From Bradyrhizobium vignae (GTDB lineage Bacteria > Pseudomonadota > Alphaproteobacteria > Rhizobiales > Xanthobacteraceae): a stretch of 64,000 nucleotides of DNA. Below the pieces are notes generated by a model. It made no database searches. It was not told where the DNA came from and saw only the letters and a list, made by a program, of their open reading frames with translations. Each line of letters begins with the position of its first letter. Positions within the stretch are counted from its first letter, which is position 1. This document shows positions 8,821 to 16,000 of the stretch, in pieces. The stretch covers positions 1 through 64,000 of the forward strand of contig NZ_RDQF01000036.1 of assembly GCF_004114425.1 (NCBI RefSeq), in the 5' to 3' direction. The position numbers were made by a program, and so were the translations under genes.

Positions 8821-11800
8821 TTGCAGGCGTGGTTCGTTCTTGCGGTCGCTGCGGGCTATGTGACCACGTTGTTCCTGGTGGCCTGGTGGGGCGATCGGCG
8901 GAGCGCCGGTGGACCGCTGGTGTCGCCAAACTCCTGGGTGGCCGCGATCAGCTATTGCCTGACGCTTGCGGTCTACAACACCTCCTGGAGCTTCTACGGA
9001 TCGGTCGGACGGGCCGCCACCAGCGGGCTGGACTTTGCCACGATCTATATCGGCCCGACCCTGGTGCTGCTGTTCGGCCAACGGCTCCTGTCGAAGGTGA
9101 TCGCGATCGCGAAGGCGCAGAACGTCACCTCGATCGCCGACTTCATCGCCGCGCGCTACGGCAAGAGCCAGGCGCTGGCGGCCTTCGTGACGCTGGCATC
9201 GCTGCTCGGCGTGCTTCCCTATATCGCGCTTCAACTCAAGGCTGTCGGCAAGAGCTTTGACTATCTGATCCTCCAGCCCGAGCGCGCCGGAGGCGAAGCA
9301 CTGCGATTCTGGCAGGACTCCGCCTTCGGCGTCGCCGCGTCGATGGCGCTGTTCGCGATCGTGTTCGGCGTCCGGCATGTCCATGCCAGCGAGCATCATC
9401 GCGGCCTGATGCTCGCGATCGCCTTCGAGAGCGTCGTCAAGCTGCTCGCATTCCTGATCGTCGCGCTGTTCGTGCTGTTCGGCCTGTCTTGCGGTCCCGC
9501 CGCCCTGCTGTCGCAGTTTCAATCGGAGCCGCAACTGGCGGGGATCCTCAGCTTCGATCCGACGCAGCCGGTGTGGCCTGCGACGATCGTCATCTCGGGC
9601 ATCGCTTTCCTGTGTCTGCCGCAGGCCTTCCATGTCGCCGTCGTCGAGAACGAGGCGCCGGCGCACACGCGCACAGCGGCATGGCTCTACCCGAGTTACC
9701 TTGCGCTGTTCAGCCTGCTGATCCTGCCGATCGCCGCGGCAGGGCTTGCGAGGTTCGGCGCGATGATGGACCCCGACACTTACGTCATCTCGCTGCCGAT
9801 CGCGGCGGATGCGGGCACCATCAGCCTGATCGCGTTCCTGGGCGGGCTCTCGGCCGCCACCGGCATGGTGATCATGACGTCGGTCGCGCTCAGCACCATG
9901 CTCTGCAACGACGTCATCATGCCGCTGCTGTTGCGCTCGCGCGTCTTCGGCCTGCGTGCGCAGAGCCGGCCGATGACCTCGGTGCTGGTGGCGGTGCGCC
10001 GGCTCTCGATTGTTGGCATCCTGCTGCTCGCCTATCTGATGCACCGCCTGGTCAATCAGTCCTATCCGCTGACCTTGATCGGACTCCTGTCGTTCGTCGC
10101 GGTCGCGCAATTCGGTCCGGCGTTCGTCGGAGGGCTGTTCTGGCCGCGGGCCAACAAGGCCGGTGCCTCGATCGGAATCGCGGTCGGCTTTTCCATCTGG
10201 GCCTATACGCTGCTGCTTCCCTCGGCCGCGCCGCTCTGGCCGGCGATCGAGGAGATCGTCCGCCAGGGGCCGTGGAAGCTCGCCTGGCTCAAGCCGAACG
10301 CATTGCTGGGTCTCGAAGGGATCGATCCGATCTCGCACGCCACGCTCTGGAGCCTCGGCGCCAATCTCGTCTGCTTCCTGATGATCTCGGCGTTGGGGCG
10401 GCAGTCGACCGTCGAGCGCAACCAGGCGGCCGCATTCGCCGATGGCGTCATCCGCGAAAAGATCCCGACGCTGTCCTCCCGCGTGGTGGTCCGGCTCGAC
10501 GATCTCCGCGCGCTGGCGTTGCGTTTTGTCGGCGCGCAGCGCGGCGCAGCGGCCTTCGACAACTATCTCGCGGCGCGTAGCGCCGGCACCGGGCCGCGCC
10601 TCGATCCGTCGGGGCTCGTCGATCTCGACTCGATCCGCTTCACGGAGAATCTGCTTGCCGGTGCCATCGGTGCTGCATCGGCGCGCGTGGTGATCGCCGC
10701 ATCCCTGGAGGGGCACTCGCTGTCGCGGCGGGCGGCGATGGCGATGCTCGACGAAGCCTCGGAGGCGCTGCGCTTCAACCGCAACCTTTTGCAGAGCACG
10801 CTCGAAAGCGTGCCGCAGGGCATTTGCGCCTTCGATGCCGATTTCAACATCACGGCCTGGAACGGCCGTTTCATCGCGCTCCTGGACCTGCCGCCGGATT
10901 TCGTGCGCGTCGGTCTTCCGCTGGCGGATCTCATTGCCTTCAACGTCGAGCGCGGCGAATATGCCGCGTCCGAATTCGCCGCGCTCCTTGTCAATCGTGA
11001 CGTCGCCACCCAGAGCTGGCCGTATCTGTACGAGCGCAAGCGGCCGGACGGCACGGTGCTCGAGATCGTCTATGATCGCGTCGCCGAGGGCGGCTACGTA
11101 TCGACCTACACCGACGTCACCGAGCGTCATCGCGCCGCGGAAGCCCTGCGCCGGGCCAACGAGGGGCTCGAGCTGCGCGTCCGGGAGCGGACCGAGGCGC
11201 TCGAGCTGGCGAAGGCGGAAGCCGAGCAGGCCAATCTCGGCAAGACCCGCTTCCTGGCGGCGGCCAGCCACGATCTGCTGCAACCGCTGAATGCGGCCCG
11301 GCTGTTCCTGTCCGCGCTCGACGAAAGCCTGCATGCCGCATCGCGATCCGGCGACGTCGACAAGGAGCGCAACCTGGCGAGCAGCGCGATCACGGCGCTG
11401 CGCTCGACCGAGCACGTGCTGGACAGGCTGCTCGACATCTCCTCCTACGATGCCGGCGCCGTTCGCGCCGAAGCGTTTGATTTTCCGATCGCGGATCTGC
11501 TCGTGCAGTTGAACGTCGAGTTCTCCGCGATGGCGCACGAACGCGGGCTCGTCCTCAACGTCGTCGATTGTCGTGTCGCCGTGCGCAGCGATCCGCATCT
11601 CCTGCGTCGCATCTTGCAGAACCTGTTGTCGAACGCGCTCCGCTACACGCCCAGGGGACGCATCCTGCTCGGCTGCCGGCGGCGCGGCGGCGATCTGCGC
11701 ATCGAGGTCTGGGACACCGGCGTCGGGATCGCGGCGGAGGATCGGACGCGGATCTTCGAGGAGTTCCAGCGTCTGACCCCCGGATCGGAGAAGGGCCTGG

Positions 11801-12366
11801 GTCTCGGTCTTGCGATCGTGGATCGTATCTCGCGGCTCCTGGGCCATCCCGTCGACGTCCGATCGCGGCCCGGACACGGCTCGTGCTTCGCCGTCACGGT
11901 GCCGCTGGCGCGCGGAGCGGGAACGCCGCTTCAGCGCAAGGTGGCAGATGCGCCGCCCGCGGTCGCGGAGCGCACGCTGACGATCCTGTGCCTCGACAAT
12001 GAGGCGGCCATTCTCGACGGCTTGACGGCATTGCTCGGTGGGTGGGGGCACCATGTGCTTGTCGCCACGGACGCCGATGGAGCGATGGCGGCGGCCGCGG
12101 CCCATCCACCGCACCTCGTGCTGCTCGATTACCACCTCGACGATGGTCGCAGCGGCTTGGACTTTCTCGACGATCTCAGGCAGAAGTCGGGGCGCGACGT
12201 CCGTGCGCTGATCGTCACAGCCGATCGCAGCGAGGCCGTGCGCGAGGAGGCAAGGGCGCGCGGCTGCGAGATCCTGACGAAGCCGATCAAGCCGGCCGCT
12301 CTGCGGCGCTTCCTCGGCAGCGAAGCCCTGAACCGGCAGTTCGAGACGAAACTGGAGACTTCCTGA
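8821..12366 (+). CDS. mctS: Hybrid histidine kinase with N-terminal SSS transporter domain (MctS-like)
   Basis: A 1181-residue membrane sensor. Residues 1 to ~520 are a sodium-solute-symporter-like domain with about 13 TM helices. A PAS domain follows (~650-775), a coiled-coil linker, HisKA with phospho-acceptor H817 (AASHDLLQPLNAARLF), an HATPase (NLLSNALRYTPRG, WDTGVGI, GLGLGLAIV) and a C-terminal receiver domain with D1103 (LLDYHLDDG). This architecture matches transporter-linked kinases such as NahK/ErcS and CbrA relatives. It presumably senses the substrate carried by the neighbouring MctP and relays phosphate to the LuxR regulator two bases downstream. It starts at TTG 8821, with GAGG at 8812-8815 as ribosome site. 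Confidence 0.85.
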   Translation: MQAWFVLAVAAGYVTTLFLVAWWGDRRSAGGPLVSPNSWVAAISYCLTLAVYNTSWSFYGSVGRAATSGLDFATIYIGPTLVLLFGQRLLSKVIAIAKAQNVTSIADFIAARYGKSQALAAFVTLASLLGVLPYIALQLKAVGKSFDYLILQPERAGGEALRFWQDSAFGVAASMALFAIVFGVRHVHASEHHRGLMLAIAFESVVKLLAFLIVALFVLFGLSCGPAALLSQFQSEPQLAGILSFDPTQPVWPATIVISGIAFLCLPQAFHVAVVENEAPAHTRTAAWLYPSYLALFSLLILPIAAAGLARFGAMMDPDTYVISLPIAADAGTISLIAFLGGLSAATGMVIMTSVALSTMLCNDVIMPLLLRSRVFGLRAQSRPMTSVLVAVRRLSIVGILLLAYLMHRLVNQSYPLTLIGLLSFVAVAQFGPAFVGGLFWPRANKAGASIGIAVGFSIWAYTLLLPSAAPLWPAIEEIVRQGPWKLAWLKPNALLGLEGIDPISHATLWSLGANLVCFLMISALGRQSTVERNQAAAFADGVIREKIPTLSSRVVVRLDDLRALALRFVGAQRGAAAFDNYLAARSAGTGPRLDPSGLVDLDSIRFTENLLAGAIGAASARVVIAASLEGHSLSRRAAMAMLDEASEALRFNRNLLQSTLESVPQGICAFDADFNITAWNGRFIALLDLPPDFVRVGLPLADLIAFNVERGEYAASEFAALLVNRDVATQSWPYLYERKRPDGTVLEIVYDRVAEGGYVSTYTDVTERHRAAEALRRANEGLELRVRERTEALELAKAEAEQANLGKTRFLAAASHDLLQPLNAARLFLSALDESLHAASRSGDVDKERNLASSAITALRSTEHVLDRLLDISSYDAGAVRAEAFDFPIADLLVQLNVEFSAMAHERGLVLNVVDCRVAVRSDPHLLRRILQNLLSNALRYTPRGRILLGCRRRGGDLRIEVWDTGVGIAAEDRTRIFEEFQRLTPGSEKGLGLGLAIVDRISRLLGHPVDVRSRPGHGSCFAVTVPLARGAGTPLQRKVADAPPAVAERTLTILCLDNEAAILDGLTALLGGWGHHVLVATDADGAMAAAAAHPPHLVLLDYHLDDGRSGLDFLDDLRQKSGRDVRALIVTADRSEAVREEARARGCEILTKPIKPAALRRFLGSEALNRQFETKLETS

Positions 12367-12368
12367 CG

Positions 12369-13016
12369 ATGCGCATCCTGATCGGCGACGATCATCCGCT
12401 GGTGCAGGCGGCGTTGCGGAGCGCCTTGTCGAGCGTGCTGCCGGATCTCGACATCATCGCCTGCCAGTCGCTGGACGAGGCGATCGGCGTCCTGACCGCC
12501 CAGTCCGACGAGATCGACCTGATCCTCTGGGATCTGACCATGCCGGGCATTCAAGGGTTTGCCGCGCTGTTCATCCTGTCGGCGCAGTTCCCGACCGTGC
12601 CGGTGGCGATCATCTCGGCACGGCAGGACGCCGCCACGATCCGCCGTGCGATTGCCTACGGCGCATCCGGCTACATCCCGAAATCGCTCGGCCTGCCCGA
12701 GATGGCGGATGCGATCACGAAAATACTCGCCGGTGAAATCTGGATGCCGCCCAATGTCGGCGGGCGCGGCTCGATCCAGAGCGCCGACGTCGAGCTTGCC
12801 GCAAGAATGGCTTCGCTGTCGGCGCAGCAGCTGCGCATTCTCGCAATGATCGTCGAAGGCAAGCTCAACAAGCAGATCGCGGGCGAACTCGACATCGCCG
12901 AGCAGACCGTGAAGGGCCACGTCTCGACGATCCTGCGCAAGCTCGGCGTCGGCTCGCGCACCCAGGCCGCGGTCGTGGCCGAGCGGCTGTCATTCGGTCA
13001 GCCCAACGGCACCTGA
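12369..13016 (+). CDS. mctR: LuxR/NarL-family response regulator (MctR-like)
   Basis: A 215-residue two-domain regulator. The N-terminal receiver carries D7/D8 and phospho-acceptor D55 (LWDLTMPG) plus a conserved lysine in YIPKS. The C-terminal LuxR helix-turn-helix (about residues 145-205) includes LSAQQLRILAMIVEGKLNKQ and AEQTVKGHVSTILRKLGV. The ATG lies two bases after the kinase stop, so the two genes form one transcription unit ending at the hairpin 13036-13059. The likely target is the upstream DUF3311-mctP unit, by analogy with mctSR. Confidence 0.88.
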   Translation: MRILIGDDHPLVQAALRSALSSVLPDLDIIACQSLDEAIGVLTAQSDEIDLILWDLTMPGIQGFAALFILSAQFPTVPVAIISARQDAATIRRAIAYGASGYIPKSLGLPEMADAITKILAGEIWMPPNVGGRGSIQSADVELAARMASLSAQQLRILAMIVEGKLNKQIAGELDIAEQTVKGHVSTILRKLGVGSRTQAAVVAERLSFGQPNGT

Positions 13017-13035
13017 GATCCCTCCCGCAAAACAC

Positions 13036-13066
13036 GACGGAGGCCGTGAGGCCTCCGTCTTCATTC
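13036..13066 (+). terminator. Terminator after the response regulator
   Basis: A perfect 10-base stem (13036-13045 with 13050-13059), loop GTGA, followed by a T-rich stretch. It lies 19 bases after the regulator stop and 23 bases before the end of the convergent giant gene; it could serve both strands. Confidence 0.75.
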
Positions 13067-13088
13067 TGTTGTCTTGGAATTCTGCTGC

Positions 13089-16000
13089 TTATCCCAATCG
13101 TCCCGCCGCGTGCGCCAGCAGCGTGTACACCAGCCCCGTCTCCGAGATCAGGTGGCTGCGCAGCTCCTGCGGGCCGCGGCCGTCGCGGGCGACTTCGTCG
13201 AGCAGGCGCTCGAACTCGGCGACGTAGCGGTCGACCGTGCCCTTGAAGTTGCGGTCGGCGCGGTACTTGCGGGCGACCTCGTCGAAGGCCTTCTGGCCGG
13301 CGGGCGTGTACAGGCGCTTGGTGAAGGCCTTGTTCTCGCCGCGCTGATAGCGGTCCCACATCTCGGCGGCGAGGTTGCGGTCCATCAGCCGGCCGATGTC
13401 GAGCGACAGCGATTCCAGCGGATTGCTGCCATCTTGCGGTGCCTGCGGCTGCGGCGCGGCGGCATTGCGCCCGCGCAGAGCCTCACGACCGGTCGGGGCG
13501 CCGTGATTGGCGTCCGTGCGGTTGAGCAGGTCCGACAGCCAGCCGTCGCGGCCCTGGTCGCTACCGCCAGGTGCGACCGGCGGCGCTTCGGTGCGGCGCG
13601 CGGCCGGCATGCCGAGGTCCGGCGGCGGCAGCGTCGAGGCGCTGCCGGTGTCGCGCATGCGGGTCTCGGGAGCCCGGCCGCCGACGGCGGCGGCCAGCAC
13701 CGGCTCTTCCTGGCGATGGATGCTGGCGCGGCCCGCCGTAGTGACGTCGAGCCCGCGGCCATGCTGGGCCACGATGCGGTTGAGCTCGGCGAGCGCCTCG
13801 ATCTGGTCGACGATCACCTTGCGCATCTGGGCCGTGCTCTCGGCAGCCTCCTGCGGCATCTCGAGCACGCCGCGGCGCAGCTCGTTGCGGGTGGCTTCGA
13901 GCTCATTGTGCATCTCGAGAGCCATCTGCTTCATGCTGCCGACGAGGTTGGTGAACTTCTCGGTCGACTGCTTGAACATCGCATCCGCCTCGTCCGTGGT
14001 CTGGCGGTAGATGTCGTGCATCGCCTCGATGGTCTGGCGGTGCTCCTCCTCGGACGCCGCGCGCACCGCCTCGAACTGGCGGGTGATCGCGGCGGAGCCT
14101 GCGCCGGCGGTCTCGGCGACGACGCGGGCGATGTCGCGGGCGCGCTCTTCGGCGGCCGCCAGCGATTCATCGAGGAGGCCGGTGAAGCGCGACAGCCGCT
14201 GGTCGAGATCGGCCGTGCGCAGGTCGATCGTGGTGACGAGCGATTCCAGTGCCTGCTTGCGCTCGGCGAGCGAGGCGGTGGTGTTCTTGTTGCTCTGCTC
14301 GACGACCTGCGCGGCCTCGACCAGCGCCTTGCCGTGCTTGTCGAACTGGGTCGACAGCTCGCCGAGATCCTGGAGCGCCTTCGTGGTCTTGCTGTTGAAG
14401 ACGTTGAGCTGCTCTTCCAGGTTCTGAGTCGCAGCGCCGTTGCGCGAGGTGACGTCGTTCATCGCCGAGACGAAGTCGGCGACGCGCGTCACCAGCGCCC
14501 GCTCCAGCGAGTTGAGGTTGTCGTGCGCACCGGTCAGCACCTCCTGCAGCAGGATGTTGCCTTCGCGCAGGCGCTCGAACAGGGCGACCGTGTCGGTGCG
14601 CAGGATCTTGCTGGTCTCCTGCATCTCCGTGACGGCCGCGATCGAGACCTGGCGCGACTGGTCGATCGCCGAACGCGAGGCCTGCTCGAGGTCCTTCAGC
14701 GACTTGCCGACCGCGCTGGTGGCGATCTCGCTCGCCGCGTTGATGGTGCGGGCGACTTCCGAGCCGTTGCCCATCATGGTCTGCGAGAAGGCGTTGCCGC
14801 GCGTCTCGATCGACTTCAACGCGTCGGAGGTGACGCGGTCGATGTCGAGCGTGAGCTGGTCGGTCTTCGAGCCGATGGCATCGACCAGCGCGCCGCGCTT
14901 GGCGTCGATCATGTTCGACAGGCGGTCGGCCTGCTGCTGCACGTAGGTGACGATCTCGTCAGTCTTGCCGGTCATGGCCTGGCCGAAGCTGGAGGTGGCG
15001 GCGAGCACCGAGCGCTCGACGTCGGCCGAGCTCGTCTTGACCCGCGAGCTCGCCTCGTTGGAGGCGGAGATCAGCGCGTTCTGGGCGTTGAGCGCGCTGG
15101 TCTGGATGTCGTTGGTCGCGTTGGCGGTGGCCGCGCTCAGCGTGCGCTCGATCTCGGTCGAGATCGTGCGGATCTGGCTCGCGGCGTCGGCCGAGGTCGA
15201 GGTCAGCGAGATCTGCGCCTCGCGCGCGCTGTTGAGGATGGTCGAGGCGGTGTCGGCGCCGACCGCGGTCAGCGTGCGCTCGATGTCCGTCGTCAGCGAC
15301 TTGATCTGGCTCGCCGCATCGCTCGAGGCGGAGATCAGCGAGCCCTGGGCCTCGCGGACACCGCTGGTGAGCGCCTCGATGGTGGCGCCGCCCGCGGTCG
15401 CCAGCGCGCGCTGCATCTCGGCCGCGAGCGAACGGACCTGGCTGGTCTGTTCGGCCGAGACCGCGAGCAGGGTGCTCTGGGCGTCGCGCGCGCTGGTGGT
15501 GATCGTCTCGGCCGTCGTCTGGCCCACCTGCGAGAGCGAACGATGCACTTCGGCCGCGAGCGACTTGACCTGGCTCGCCGCATCCGAGGACGCCGTGACC
15601 AGCGTGCTCTGGGCCTCGCGGGCGCCGCTCATGATGGTCTCGGCCGTCGAGGTGCCCGCCATCGTAAGCGAGCGCTGCACGTCCGAGGACAGCGCCTTGA
15701 TCTGGTTGGCGGTCTCGGTCGAGGCCGCGATCAGCGCGTTCTGCGCATCGCGGGCGCCGGCGGTGATCGATTCCGCCGTGGTGGTGCCCGCCATCGTAAG
15801 CGAGCGCTGCACGTCCGAGGACAGCGCCTTGATCTGGTTGGCGGTCTCGGTCGAGGCCGCGATCAGCGCGTTCTGCGCATCGCGGGCGCCGGCAGTGATC
15901 GATTCCGCCGTGGTGGTGCCGGCCAACGACAGCGAACGCTGCACGTCGGCGGTGAGCGCCTTGACCTGGCTCGCCGCATCCGAGGACGCCGTGACGAGGG

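Noticed and set aside
8782..12135. An 1117-codon minus-strand open frame opposite the hybrid kinase
   Set aside because: High-GC shadow frame rich in Arg/Asp/Gln/Gly; the plus strand encodes a fully recognisable SSS-PAS-HisKA-HATPase-REC protein.
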